Source: a bacterium M00.F.Ca.ET.205.01.1.1 (lineage in GTDB: Bacteria; Pseudomonadota; Alphaproteobacteria; Rhizobiales; Rhizobiaceae). Taken from it: a DNA stretch of 64,000 nucleotides. The DNA lies in assembly GCA_004791255.1 (NCBI GenBank), contig SRUQ01000011.1:132578-196577 (forward strand), given 5' to 3'. A program made the translations under genes and the position numbers. Every line of letters begins with the position of its first letter. The first letter of the stretch is position 1. The notes beneath the pieces are model-generated. The model worked only from the letters and a program-made list of their open reading frames with translations, had not been told where the DNA came from and did not search any database. This document shows, piece by piece, positions 1-8,692 of the stretch.

Positions 1-374
1 CCGTTGACGATGCCGAAATAGTTGACCTCGAAGGACCGGCGAAAATCCTTGACGGTGAGCGCTTCGCCTGGCGTGGAGATATAGTTTCCGGCATTGAAGA
101 CGGCGAGCACGATGGGGCCGAGTTCCTTCTCGATGGCTGCGACCGTTCTTGCCATGCGCGGCTCGTCGGTGACGTCGCAAGGGAAGGCCACGACCTTGCC
201 TGGCATCTGCGCGGTCTCGACGATGAGCGTGTCGATCGGATCGTCGTCGAGTGCCGTCACCGCCACGGCATAGCCCTGGGATGCAAGGTCCCTGGCCAGC
301 GAACGGCCGATACCGCTGCTGCCGCCCGTTACCCAAGCAACGCCGTGTTTCGGGTCCGCCCGATAGAGAGTCAT
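1..374 (-). CDS. SDR-family oxidoreductase (partial, cut by window edge)
   Basis: This is the N-terminal 124 residues of a short-chain dehydrogenase/reductase. The Rossmann cofactor loop TGGSSGIG lies at residues 16-23, followed by a conserved acidic CDVTD segment and the FNAG strand typical of classical SDRs. These enzymes use NAD(P)H to oxidise or reduce alcohols and carbonyls. The catalytic Ser-Tyr-Lys region lies beyond the window, so the substrate cannot be judged. The ATG at 374 is used because the nucleotide loop follows it at the usual distance. The 227 bases before cysK on the other strand contain no gene that I can support. Confidence 0.85.
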   Translation of the reverse strand, partial: MTLYRADPKHGVAWVTGGSSGIGRSLARDLASQGYAVAVTALDDDPIDTLIVETAQMPGKVVAFPCDVTDEPRMARTVAAIEKELGPIVLAVFNAGNYISTPGEALTVKDFRRSFEVNYFGIVN

Positions 375-601
375 ACTGCGCCCCGCCGCTGTGTTCGTCC
401 TTTGCTCTACCGGTGAAGAAATCGGATGAAAAGAGCGCTTTGCGCCACAGATGCAAAATGAACCGTGTGATATCGCGCCTGATCCAGTTGGACATAGACA
501 GGCCGCAGTGCAGGAAATGCGACTGGACCAGGTGAATTCTTGCCTTGAAACCGAAGCGCCGGGTTTCTAGGGTTTCGCCACACCTACACAAGGAATCCTC
601 A

Positions 602-1636
602 ATGCCCCGTTCTGTGATCGACGCGATCGGCAACACACCTCTGATCCGCCTTAGAAAGGCTTCGGAAGCAACCGGCTGCGAGATCCTCGGCAAGGCCGAA
701 TTCATGAACCCGGGTCAGTCAGTGAAGGATCGCGCCGGCCTGTTCATCATCCGCGACGCCGAACAGCGCGGGCTGCTTAAGCCGGGTGGCGTCATCGTCG
801 AAGGCACGGCGGGCAACACCGGCATCGGGCTGACGCTGGTCGCCAAGGCGCTGGGATACCGCACCGTGATCGTCATTCCCGACACGCAGAGCCAGGAAAA
901 GAAGGACACGATCAAGCTGCTCGGCGCCGAGCTGATCGAGGTGCCGGCGGTGCCTTACAAGAACCCCAACAACTACGTGAAGCTGTCGGGGCGGCTTGCC
1001 GAACAGATGGCCAGGAGCGAACCGAACGGCGCCATCTGGGCCAACCAGTTCGACAATGTCGCCAACCGCGACGGCCATGTCCGCACCACGGCGCAGGAGA
1101 TATGGAACCAGACCGGCGGCAAGGTCGACGGCTTTGTCTCGGCGGTCGGTTCGGGCGGCACGATTGCCGGCGTCGCCATGGGGCTGAAGGCCAAGAGCAA
1201 GGACGTGAAAATCGCGCTCGCCGATCCGCTGGGAGCGGCACTCTACAGTTTCTACACCAGCGGCGAATTGAAGTCCGAGGGCAGTTCGATCACCGAAGGT
1301 ATCGGCCAGGGGCGTGTCACCGCCAATCTTGATGGCTTCACGCCGGATTTCTCGTTCCAGATCCCGGATGAAGACGCGCTGCCGATCGTCTTCGACCTTA
1401 TCCAGGAAGAGGGGCTGTGCGTCGGCGGATCGACCGGCATCAACATTGCGGGCGCTATTAGGCTGGCGCGGGAACTCGGGCCCGGTCACACCATCGTGAC
1501 TATCCTTTGCGACTACGGCACGCGCTATCAGTCCAAGCTGTTCAACCCGGAATTCCTGCGCGAGAAGAACCTGCCGGTGCCGGGCTGGATGGAGCTGAAG
1601 AGCAAGATTTCGGTCCCGTTCGAAAAGGTAGTGTGA
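602..1636 (+). CDS. cysK: cysteine synthase (O-acetylserine sulfhydrylase)
   Basis: PLP enzyme of 344 residues that makes cysteine from O-acetylserine and sulfide in the cytoplasm. The PLP-binding Lys42 lies in NPGQSVKDRAG, the substrate loop GTAGNTG is at 68-74, and the phosphate-binding loop GSGGT is at 182-186. The substrate loop reads TAGNTG rather than the common TSGNTG. The ATG at 602 follows AAGGAAT; a longer in-frame start at 545 adds residues with no family support. The stop overlaps the start of the next gene (TGATG), so the two are probably translated together. Length and motifs fit the CysK/CysM family; CysK versus CysM cannot be settled by eye. Confidence 0.9.
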   Translation: MPRSVIDAIGNTPLIRLRKASEATGCEILGKAEFMNPGQSVKDRAGLFIIRDAEQRGLLKPGGVIVEGTAGNTGIGLTLVAKALGYRTVIVIPDTQSQEKKDTIKLLGAELIEVPAVPYKNPNNYVKLSGRLAEQMARSEPNGAIWANQFDNVANRDGHVRTTAQEIWNQTGGKVDGFVSAVGSGGTIAGVAMGLKAKSKDVKIALADPLGAALYSFYTSGELKSEGSSITEGIGQGRVTANLDGFTPDFSFQIPDEDALPIVFDLIQEEGLCVGGSTGINIAGAIRLARELGPGHTIVTILCDYGTRYQSKLFNPEFLREKNLPVPGWMELKSKISVPFEKVV

Positions 1637-2379
1637 TGGCGCACAAAACAGAAGCGCTGTTTCGCGACGACGCGTATCTGCGCACGGCGGACGCCATGGT
1701 CGTCGCCGTCAATGATCGCGGCGGCATCATCCTCGACCGGACGATCTTCTATGCCACGTCGGGCGGCCAGCCGGGCGATACCGGCACGCTAGAGCGTGCC
1801 GATGGCGGCCATGTCGAGATTGCCGCAACCATCACCGGCGAGACCAAGGACGAGATCATCCACGTGCCGGCGCCCGCGCAGGCCGCCCTGACCGTCGGTG
1901 AGCGGGTGAAACTGGCAGTCCTGTGGGAGCGGCGGCATCTGTTGATGCGCATGCACGCGGCCTGCCACCTGCTCACCGTGGTTTGCCCGTTTCCGATCAC
2001 CGGAGCAGCTGTGTCCGAAGACGATAGCCGTGTCGATTTCGACATTCCGGACGCCGGCTTCACCAAGGAAGAGGTGACGGCGGGCCTGATGGACCTGGTG
2101 CGGGCCGATCATCCCATCTTCACCAGACTGATCAGCGATGAGGAACTTGCCGCGAACCCAAGCCTGGTGAAATCCAAGAACGTCCGGCCACCCGTTGGTA
2201 CAGGCAAAATCCGCCTGGTCTGCATCGGCGACAACGCCTCGGTGGATAGCCAGCCCTGCGGCGGCACGCATGTGAAAAGCACCGGAGAGATCGGCGAGAT
2301 CCATATCGGCAAGATCGAGAAAAAGGGCCGCGAGAACAGGCGCTTTCGGATACGCTTTGGCCCGATGCCGGTGAGCTAG
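1636..2379 (+). CDS. alanyl-tRNA editing protein (AlaX-like)
   Basis: Stand-alone editing domain of 247 residues related to the AlaRS second additional domain. It hydrolyses Ser or Gly mischarged on tRNA-Ala. The zinc site is visible as HAACH (His107, His111) and the CGGTH motif near the C-terminus. No aminoacylation domain is present, so this is a free-standing AlaX protein. It overlaps cysK by one base, which suggests co-translation with cysteine synthesis; a link to serine or O-acetylserine pools is inference only. Confidence 0.85.
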   Translation: MAHKTEALFRDDAYLRTADAMVVAVNDRGGIILDRTIFYATSGGQPGDTGTLERADGGHVEIAATITGETKDEIIHVPAPAQAALTVGERVKLAVLWERRHLLMRMHAACHLLTVVCPFPITGAAVSEDDSRVDFDIPDAGFTKEEVTAGLMDLVRADHPIFTRLISDEELAANPSLVKSKNVRPPVGTGKIRLVCIGDNASVDSQPCGGTHVKSTGEIGEIHIGKIEKKGRENRRFRIRFGPMPVS

Positions 2380-2407
2380 GCGCCGGCCTTCTCGCCCGAC
2401 GTCTCGT

Positions 2408-3262
2408 CTACACAAGATGGCGGAAATTGGAAGGCGATCGGGACACCCACGCTTCGATCTGTTCGGTGACGAATGTGGCTGCCTGGTGGTGGATGAAGTG
2501 ACCGGCGCCGGGCAACGCCACCAGTGCGGTCACATTGTCGACTTCGCGGAACGTGCCGTCAAAAGCGTTGGCCGGAACATAGGGATCGTCGGTGCCGAAC
2601 AGCACCAGAGTGGGCGCCTTGACGAGAGGCAGCTGTCCGATATCGGGCACTCTGCCAAGCGGTATGTTTGCCCTGTAATAGCCCAGCATCGCTTCCGGAT
2701 CGGATCGCCTGAGAGAGTCTATCAAGGCCTGCCTGTCCTGCGGATCGGTGACCCACGCGGCGAGTTCGTCGATGTCCAGCATCTGGGCCGCGCCAGGTAC
2801 CTGGAAACGGCGTATGTACCCCGTAATCTCGGCATTGGCCGGATCGGCAATGGCGCGCAAATGATTGCGCGGGTGCGGCGTCGACAACAGCACGAGATGG
2901 CGCACGACCTGCGGCACGCGTATGGCCAGCCACCAAGCGATGATGCCACCCCAGTCGTGACCGACAATCGAGGCTTGGCTCAGCTTTTCAGCTGCGAGAA
3001 CCGCCAGCACGTCGTTGACCAGGTTCGTCAGCACGTAATTGCCGTAGCCCTGCGGCGCATCGCTTTGCCCAAAACCGCGCAGGTCCGGCGCGATGACGCG
3101 ATAGCGGCCACTGAGGAACTGCATCTGCCGCCGCCAACCCATGCCGTGATCGGGAAAGCCATGCAGAAAAACGATCGGCAGGCCTGAGCCCGCCGTCGTG
3201 TAGTGCAGTTTAACCCCGCCGTTGACCGCGATCCTGGATTCGAACACCGTCCCCAAGCTCAC
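2408..3262 (-). CDS. alpha/beta hydrolase, epoxide-hydrolase-like
   Basis: Alpha/beta-fold hydrolase of 284 residues. It has the oxyanion motif HGFP (34-37), the nucleophile elbow GHDWGG with Asp103, and a C-terminal GAGH catalytic histidine. An Asp nucleophile is characteristic of epoxide hydrolases and haloalkane dehalogenases, as opposed to Ser esterases. No signal peptide is apparent, so it should be cytoplasmic. It is a single gene transcribed convergently to alaX, and the substrate is unknown. Confidence 0.85.
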   Translation of the reverse strand: MSLGTVFESRIAVNGGVKLHYTTAGSGLPIVFLHGFPDHGMGWRRQMQFLSGRYRVIAPDLRGFGQSDAPQGYGNYVLTNLVNDVLAVLAAEKLSQASIVGHDWGGIIAWWLAIRVPQVVRHLVLLSTPHPRNHLRAIADPANAEITGYIRRFQVPGAAQMLDIDELAAWVTDPQDRQALIDSLRRSDPEAMLGYYRANIPLGRVPDIGQLPLVKAPTLVLFGTDDPYVPANAFDGTFREVDNVTALVALPGAGHFIHHQAATFVTEQIEAWVSRSPSNFRHLV

Positions 3263-3278
3263 CGAATACCGGCCGCCT

Positions 3279-4202
3279 TCACATCTTGACTTCGAGGCGA
3301 AGGAACGGTCCGTGGAAGGTCTGGGTGCTGCTGTCCGCGTTGATAAGCAGATTGTGCCACTGCTCGATCTTGTAGCCGGCCGTAAAGGTAGCGCCTTGGA
3401 GGGGCGTCCAGCTCAAGCCAGCAGAAGCATCGAGATTGGTGACTGTTTGATTGGAGGACTCGCTCCCCAACGTAACGGAGCCCTGTTGATCTGGATTTGT
3501 GAGATCGTATCTGAATGCTGCGCGGTTTTCGCGGCGGCCCCACATGACAGCGCCGGAAACCGCACCCGTCAGGCCCCAGGTTTCGCCCAGCGGGTAGTAT
3601 GCCTCGGCGCCAACACGCGGGCCAATGCCCCAATATTCCGATGATCCAATCTTGTCGAAGGTGCCGCCCTTGTCGGCTGGATTGTCTGGGGCGAAGCTTT
3701 CGGAGAGAACTCCCCTTTCATCCGAATGCACCAGACGCAGACCGCCAAAGAAACGGATATCGGCGGCCTGAACCTTGACGTGCTTGCCGACATCGAAATC
3801 GAGCGTCTGGAAGCTGTAGTCGTCGCCATAGCCTACAGTCAAAAAGCCCGGCGAGCCGCCCGTAATCTGGCCACTCGCTTCCCAAGAACGGTTCTTGCCC
3901 ATGTGAAACGCGCCTGCAAGGCGCCAGTCCATGTCCGAAGAAAACTGCTTGGTCAGCGCGATCGAACCCGAAAAGTCACCATTGCTGTTTCCGAGCTTGT
4001 CGGTGCCGCCCATCTTGTCGTCCTGGTGGACGTTGTTTTGAAAAAACGCTCCTTCGAAGGCGATCTTAACGCGTGAATCGATCACCGACGGGTCCGTGAT
4101 CTTCGCATCCTCCGCGTGTGCGGCAACCACGCCTGCGGAAGTCACCGAAGCAGCGGATGCCGCGACAGTCGCCAACAATTTACCAGGTGCCCGAGCCCGC
4201 AT
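3279..4202 (-). CDS. outer-membrane beta-barrel protein, Lpg1974/MOMP-like
   Basis: Protein of 307 residues with an N-terminal signal peptide ending near AHA|ED at about residue 31. It then shows alternating hydrophobic/polar strands rich in Gly, Tyr, Phe and Trp, and a terminal barrel strand FLRLEVKM. Strand segments such as WGIGPRVGAEAYYPL recall the Legionella Lpg1974/major outer-membrane-protein group of pore-forming proteins; this assignment is by pattern, not by search. The ATG at 4202 is chosen because it begins the signal peptide; the reading frame extends 162 codons further upstream without sense. It is divergent from the P450 gene across 141 bases. Confidence 0.65.
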   Translation of the reverse strand: MRARAPGKLLATVAASAASVTSAGVVAAHAEDAKITDPSVIDSRVKIAFEGAFFQNNVHQDDKMGGTDKLGNSNGDFSGSIALTKQFSSDMDWRLAGAFHMGKNRSWEASGQITGGSPGFLTVGYGDDYSFQTLDFDVGKHVKVQAADIRFFGGLRLVHSDERGVLSESFAPDNPADKGGTFDKIGSSEYWGIGPRVGAEAYYPLGETWGLTGAVSGAVMWGRRENRAAFRYDLTNPDQQGSVTLGSESSNQTVTNLDASAGLSWTPLQGATFTAGYKIEQWHNLLINADSSTQTFHGPFLRLEVKM

Positions 4203-4343
4203 ACTTACCCCCGTCCAGAATCTTCTTCTAAATCCAAGTTTACAGACATAGCCTAACGACACCTTGCAGAAAATCAGGCCAGCAACTTTGCAGAGCAGTG
4301 TTGCATCTATGCCACGACGCCTCGGTAGCGCCGTCGGACAGAT

Positions 4344-5597
4344 GTGGTAAGCGTCGCGGTGGGGCTGACCGAGCCATGGCTGACAGGGGTAGTGGTGGAC
4401 AATCCAGCGCAAATCGAAAGCGTTCTCAACAATATCGTCTACGTGCTTTTTGCCCAAAGTGGACAGGCAGGCACGAATGGAAAGGCCCGCGACCTTGGCA
4501 ATCTGGTCGTCTTCGACGACCCAGAGGCCGTTGACACGATCGTCAAGACGCCGGCGCTTTTCCGGAAAAACTTCTCGCTGATCTCGGCACTTGGCTTCAG
4601 CCGATTCAACACCAATGACGAGGATTGGGCCATCCGGCGCGCCATTACTCAGGATATTTACCTGGCGGCCGCCAAGCCGGCGCAACAACCTTTCGTGGCT
4701 GAAGCATACGAAGCCAGTCTTTCACGGAGCGAAGCAACGCTTCCCGCCATCCAGCAGGCTTTGTTCGCAGCGTCCATGACGATTTTTTACAGGGCATTCG
4801 CCCTTGTTCCCGACATGGCGACCACGCTCTCGCTGCTCGACAGGGTGCGCGATGTGCTGCGGCGGCTCCAATATTATTCCTGGGTGTCGCCGACGACCGC
4901 CGAACGCGCGACCACGATCAAAGATGCGCGGACTGTGATTGCCGATTTCGCTTCAATGCTGATGTCCGATACGCGCGCTGCCGCCGAGATGAAGCGCTTC
5001 AGAACCGAAGCTACCAGTATCGAAGGCTTTTCGCCGGTGGAGGAGTTCGTCATGAACTTGTTCGCCGGCGTAGAGACAACGGTGACGACCGCACTTTGGG
5101 TGATGGACCGGCTTGGGGCCAACCAGCAGGTCCAGGAGCGCATCCACGCCGAAATCCTGTCAGGCGAGGCGCAGACGCCGTACACGGATTGCATCATTAA
5201 CGAGACGATGCGCTATTTCCCTCCGATACCGTTCCTGACGCGAGAGGTGAGCGCCGATACGGTTCTCGATGGACGGGAACTGCGCGCTGGGCAGCTGATC
5301 ATGGTTTCGATCGTCGGTGTGCACCAGAACCCAGCCTTCTGGGAAAATCCGCGCACTTTTGACGCCAGCAGGAAGGAATTCATCGACAACAGCTTCGACC
5401 GGCGTGCCTTTATTCCGTTCCTTACCGGTCCACGTATGTGTGGAGGCGCGCGACTCGGCCGGCTGGAAGTCAAGGAGGCTGTTCTGGCGATTGTTCGCCA
5501 ATTCGCCTTCAGCCGGGCCGATGATGTGATCCGGTTCGACTATGCGCTGGCGTTGCGCCCGGCGCAGGGGTCTTCGGTCGGTGTTTCACGCCGATGA
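4344..5597 (+). CDS. cytochrome P450
   Basis: Soluble bacterial P450 of up to 417 residues. The heme-ligand loop FLTGPRMCGG gives Cys366, the I-helix oxygen-activation motif AGVETT is at 241-246, the K-helix ExxR is ETMR at 287-290, and a propionate-binding DWAIRR is at 94-99. Such enzymes mono-oxygenate small molecules using electrons from a ferredoxin/reductase pair, which is not encoded here. The start is uncertain: GTG at 4344 is the first in-frame option, and no ATG occurs before residue 145. It converges on the sulfotransferase, with 8 bases between their stops, which suggests one pathway of unknown product. Confidence 0.85.
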   Translation: MVSVAVGLTEPWLTGVVVDNPAQIESVLNNIVYVLFAQSGQAGTNGKARDLGNLVVFDDPEAVDTIVKTPALFRKNFSLISALGFSRFNTNDEDWAIRRAITQDIYLAAAKPAQQPFVAEAYEASLSRSEATLPAIQQALFAASMTIFYRAFALVPDMATTLSLLDRVRDVLRRLQYYSWVSPTTAERATTIKDARTVIADFASMLMSDTRAAAEMKRFRTEATSIEGFSPVEEFVMNLFAGVETTVTTALWVMDRLGANQQVQERIHAEILSGEAQTPYTDCIINETMRYFPPIPFLTREVSADTVLDGRELRAGQLIMVSIVGVHQNPAFWENPRTFDASRKEFIDNSFDRRAFIPFLTGPRMCGGARLGRLEVKEAVLAIVRQFAFSRADDVIRFDYALALRPAQGSSVGVSRR

Positions 5598-5605
5598 GCG
5601 CACGC

Positions 5606-6412
5606 TCAGGCGTGTTGCTGCCAGAAGCGTCGGATGAAGTCGCCGAATTGCCTTCGGATCATGTCCTTGAATTCGACATCGTTTGAATAGCGCCGGCTTG
5701 CCGAAATAGGTTTTGAGCTCAGCTCGGGGCCAGCGAACCAGTTGCCGACTGTGGCTAATACGGTTTCCTGTTGATTGGCGATAAAGTCCTCGTAGCAGAC
5801 GTAGGCCACTCTTCTACGGTCGACGGTGTTGAGGTAGTTTTTCCACCTGATCTCGCTGTCGAAAATGTACTGCGCTGTATCCCTGACGGCTCTTTCGCTC
5901 AAAGTCTTCACGATCGGAATTCCAGGCAGCGGCTCCTGGCTGTCAAAAGGTTGGCCCGTCTGGAGCATCGAGAGCAGGCTTATGGTCTGATCGATCTTGT
6001 TGCTCCTCGAAAGCAAGACATAGAAGGAATTCCCGTCATCTTCGCCGATTGCGCTGCGTGCGAATGGCAAGTTCTCATAAAAGAGCTTGGCACTGAACAC
6101 GCCGTTGTCGCTTCGTTGGCGCAGGAGGTAGCGGCCATAGGCCGGTGCCAGATCATTGAGCTTCTCAACGCCCATCGTGTGGTCGCCCGACCAGCGTCTC
6201 ATCAGCGGCAAGGCATATTGCCACTGAAAATACTCCGTGGGTAACCCCAAACCGAACTGCCGCAGTATCTGACAATAGGAATGCCCGGCTGTCCTCGGGG
6301 TCGTGCAGATCAATATCTTGGCAGGGTTCTCAGTCGCGCTTTCGCGGTCATAGTTGGCGGAGACGAATCTGCTGTACAGATCGTCGAAGTGCATTTCCTG
6401 ATTGTCTTTCAT
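5606..6412 (-). CDS. Stf0-type sulfotransferase
   Basis: Protein of 268 residues. It carries the PAPS 5'-phosphosulfate loop in ILICTTPRTAGHSYC (33-47) followed by GLGLPTEYF, the pattern of the Stf0 (trehalose 2-sulfotransferase) family. A second phosphate-binding segment is FYVLLSRSNKIDQTIS. It would transfer sulfate from PAPS to a hydroxyl of a sugar, lipid or small molecule. The ATG at 6412 avoids a long overlap with the upstream hydrolase, leaving 17 bases between genes; the frame is open to 6523 but those residues look non-coding. It is third in the minus-strand set with the HlyC-like protein and the hydrolase. Confidence 0.75.
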   Translation of the reverse strand: MKDNQEMHFDDLYSRFVSANYDRESATENPAKILICTTPRTAGHSYCQILRQFGLGLPTEYFQWQYALPLMRRWSGDHTMGVEKLNDLAPAYGRYLLRQRSDNGVFSAKLFYENLPFARSAIGEDDGNSFYVLLSRSNKIDQTISLLSMLQTGQPFDSQEPLPGIPIVKTLSERAVRDTAQYIFDSEIRWKNYLNTVDRRRVAYVCYEDFIANQQETVLATVGNWFAGPELSSKPISASRRYSNDVEFKDMIRRQFGDFIRRFWQQHA

Positions 6413-6429
6413 CGCGGCGCTACTCGGCT

Positions 6430-7296
6430 TCAGACGGCAGACAAGAACCCAAGGACAAGCAGCGCCTGGTCCATGGTCATCAGCGAAGGTGGATTGCCGG
6501 GGTCGACGTTGTCGGTCAGCCAAAGATCAGGCCTCGTCAAACGCGTGCGAGCGATAGCCTGTCTGTCGATGAACTCGCTGTCGCGGCCGTATATCAGCAG
6601 GAATCGCGCGTCGATCTTCGCCGCGATCGGAAAAAGGTCGTATTCGCGTCCGGCCAATGCCCCGAAATTGTCGGTTGTTGCCGGATCATAGGCAAGCCTG
6701 AATCCATCAGGGCCGGCGGCGATCCTATTATCGACATAGCGGTTGAACACCGCATCCTCGACCTGCCCCATAACGCCTCGGGTTCCGTTCAGATAATCCT
6801 TGGCTGCCGCGCGGGTCGGAAATGCAAGCGCACTCTCTTTCAGGACCTGGTTTCTCATCGCGTCGACCCTGGGTCCGCCAAGCATGGGCACTTCATTGAG
6901 AATGATCTTCGAGGCCTTTGAGCGGGTCATCTGCAGAAACAACAGCAGGATCGTGCCGCCCCAAGACGTTCCGATGAAGTGGTTTTCGGTGCCGGCGAAT
7001 TCGCCCAGCGCACGCAGGCATTTGGAATAGACGTTGATGTCGTAGCCTGAGCCTAGGTAGGCGCTGCGGCCTCGTCCCAAGAGATCCGGGCAGATCACCA
7101 GGAAGCCGTTGCGGCAGAGAAAGGTGGCGAGGTAGTCGAAGTCGGCTCCATTGCCGGTGAAGCCATGCAGGCAGAAGACAGTCGCGCGCGGCGTGCCGGA
7201 TGGCTGCCAGATGCGCACGAACATCGCGGCATAGCGATCATCCAGCCGGATGAGGATTTCTTGTGTCAGCGCTTCAGCGGAGCCGGCGGAGTCCAT
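6430..7296 (-). CDS. alpha/beta hydrolase with His-to-Asn change at the catalytic position
   Basis: Alpha/beta-fold protein of 288 residues. It has an HGFTGNG oxyanion loop (44-50), a nucleophile elbow GTSWGG with Ser111, and a putative acid in GRDSE (237-241). Where the family normally has Gly-His before the final helix, this reads DPGNPPS with Asn268 (codon at 6493-6495, AAT), so the catalytic histidine seems absent. It may be a binding or acyl-transfer protein, or may use another base. Its start overlaps the stop of the preceding gene by one base, indicating translational coupling. Confidence 0.75.
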   Translation of the reverse strand: MDSAGSAEALTQEILIRLDDRYAAMFVRIWQPSGTPRATVFCLHGFTGNGADFDYLATFLCRNGFLVICPDLLGRGRSAYLGSGYDINVYSKCLRALGEFAGTENHFIGTSWGGTILLLFLQMTRSKASKIILNEVPMLGGPRVDAMRNQVLKESALAFPTRAAAKDYLNGTRGVMGQVEDAVFNRYVDNRIAAGPDGFRLAYDPATTDNFGALAGREYDLFPIAAKIDARFLLIYGRDSEFIDRQAIARTRLTRPDLWLTDNVDPGNPPSLMTMDQALLVLGFLSAV

Positions 7297-7727
7297 CAGA
7301 CGTCGCGCTTACGAACGGCGCGCTTGACGGAGCCGCGGTTGTCAATGAAGTCGCGTTTCCAGAATACCGATTTGTCGAGGTTGATGAGCTTGGCTTTCTT
7401 GATCAGCGGCAGGATGTGGGATGACGACCGCGTCGCCAGTATCGTGACAGCGGTGGCATCGCCGCCTGGAAACGGGTTAAGCGGCCCGCCGTTGGTTGCC
7501 CAGGCCTCGGCTATCTCGCGGCTGGTCTGTATCCAGCCAACATAGGCAACGATCACATCGTCGATCGAGCCAATCATGTGCGTCTGCTGATCCAGCTGAT
7601 AACGCAGCGTCTTGACCATCAGCCCGAACTCGTAACCGTCGAATGGCGGATAGTGCGCGATGAAATTGCAAACGAGTCCCAGCGAAACCGGATTGCTGGG
7701 GACGCGGGAAAACAGAAGATTGCTCAT
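7296..7727 (-). CDS. small protein, possible HlyC-like lysine acyltransferase relative
   Basis: Protein of 143 residues (151 if the GTG at 7751 is used). The middle, VIVAYVGWIQTSREI at 58-72 followed by PGGD at 87-90 and a basic C-terminus, resembles the toxin-activating HlyC/RTX acyltransferase layout of a Tyr-x-x-Trp strand and a Gly-Asp turn. A histidine (His25) sits about 40 residues before the Trp, as in HlyC, but the HlyC catalytic Asp is not obvious. The family call is therefore tentative. No RTX toxin or type I exporter lies in the window. It is the first gene of the coupled set leading into the hydrolase and Stf0 sulfotransferase. Confidence 0.4.
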   Translation of the reverse strand: MSNLLFSRVPSNPVSLGLVCNFIAHYPPFDGYEFGLMVKTLRYQLDQQTHMIGSIDDVIVAYVGWIQTSREIAEAWATNGGPLNPFPGGDATAVTILATRSSSHILPLIKKAKLINLDKSVFWKRDFIDNRGSVKRAVRKRDV

Positions 7728-7840
7728 GCCGAGATTGTTGACCCTGCCCACCCTAGATCATAACCATCATCCGTACTCGCCACAAAGCGCGAAGACAATT
7801 GGAATTGGCGTGCTGCCCACGACGTATCAGGAGAACAGCT

Positions 7841-8692
7841 ATGGCCCAAGACAGCCCCTTCACCGTCGACGCGGACTGGCTGCAGGAGCGGCTTGGCCAG
7901 CCGGGCCTGACGATTGTCGATGCGTCTTGGTACCTGCCGGCGCAAAAACGCGATGCACGCGCCGAATATGATGCGGCGCACATCCCGGGCGCCCGTTTCC
8001 TGGATCAGGATGCGGTCTCGGATCCGGATGCCGCCTTGCCGCACACGCTGGCGTCGCCGCAGCATTTTGCCCAATATGTCGGCGCTATGGGTGTGTCGGC
8101 CGACGACACCATTGTGGTCTATGACGGCCCTGGCTTCTTCTCGGCGCCGCGCGCCTGGTGGATGTTCAGGGTGATGGGCGTTTTCCAGACCTTTATCCTC
8201 GACGGCGGTTTCGACGACTGGAAAGCGGCCGGGCGGCCGGCAACGGCTGAACCGACCAGGATCGCGCCAAGCGTGTTCCATGCCGATTTCGATGCCAGCC
8301 GGGTCGCCAGCCTCGCCGACATGCGCCGGATCGTCGATCAGAGGACAAGCCAGATCGCCGATGCGCGGGGGGCAGGGCGCTTTACCGGCACGGAGCCGGA
8401 ACCCCGCGCCGGAATCCGCTCCGGGCACATGCCGGGCGCACGCAACGTGCCATATTCAGTCCTGTCGGAAAACGGCAGGCTGTTGCCGAAGGACCGTCTG
8501 CGCAAGGTCCTCGAGGAGGCCGGCATCGATCTGTCGAAGCCTGTCGTCACCTCTTGCGGCTCTGGTGTGACGGCCGCGGTCATCACGCTGGCACTGGAAA
8601 CGCTTGGCCATACCGACAACAGGCTTTACGACGGCTCCTGGACGGAATGGGGCGGGCTCTCCGACACCCCGGTCGTGACCGGCAAGGAATGA
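7841..8692 (+). CDS. sseA: 3-mercaptopyruvate/thiosulfate sulfurtransferase
   Basis: Two-domain rhodanese of 283 residues. The N-terminal domain is inactive and the C-terminal domain carries the catalytic loop CGSGVTA with Cys239. The Gly-Ser-Gly loop favours mercaptopyruvate over thiosulfate as sulfur donor in this family. The enzyme moves sulfane sulfur to cyanide or thiol acceptors. The ATG at 7841 follows CAGGAGAACAGCT, a good ribosome-binding site. The stop overlaps the following acetyltransferase start by four bases (ATGA). Confidence 0.9.
   Translation: MAQDSPFTVDADWLQERLGQPGLTIVDASWYLPAQKRDARAEYDAAHIPGARFLDQDAVSDPDAALPHTLASPQHFAQYVGAMGVSADDTIVVYDGPGFFSAPRAWWMFRVMGVFQTFILDGGFDDWKAAGRPATAEPTRIAPSVFHADFDASRVASLADMRRIVDQRTSQIADARGAGRFTGTEPEPRAGIRSGHMPGARNVPYSVLSENGRLLPKDRLRKVLEEAGIDLSKPVVTSCGSGVTAAVITLALETLGHTDNRLYDGSWTEWGGLSDTPVVTGKE

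Noticed and set aside
251..535. 94-residue plus-strand frame opposite the SDR gene
   Set aside because: It lies mostly antisense to the SDR coding region, has Arg/Pro/Ser-rich random composition and no ribosome-binding site.
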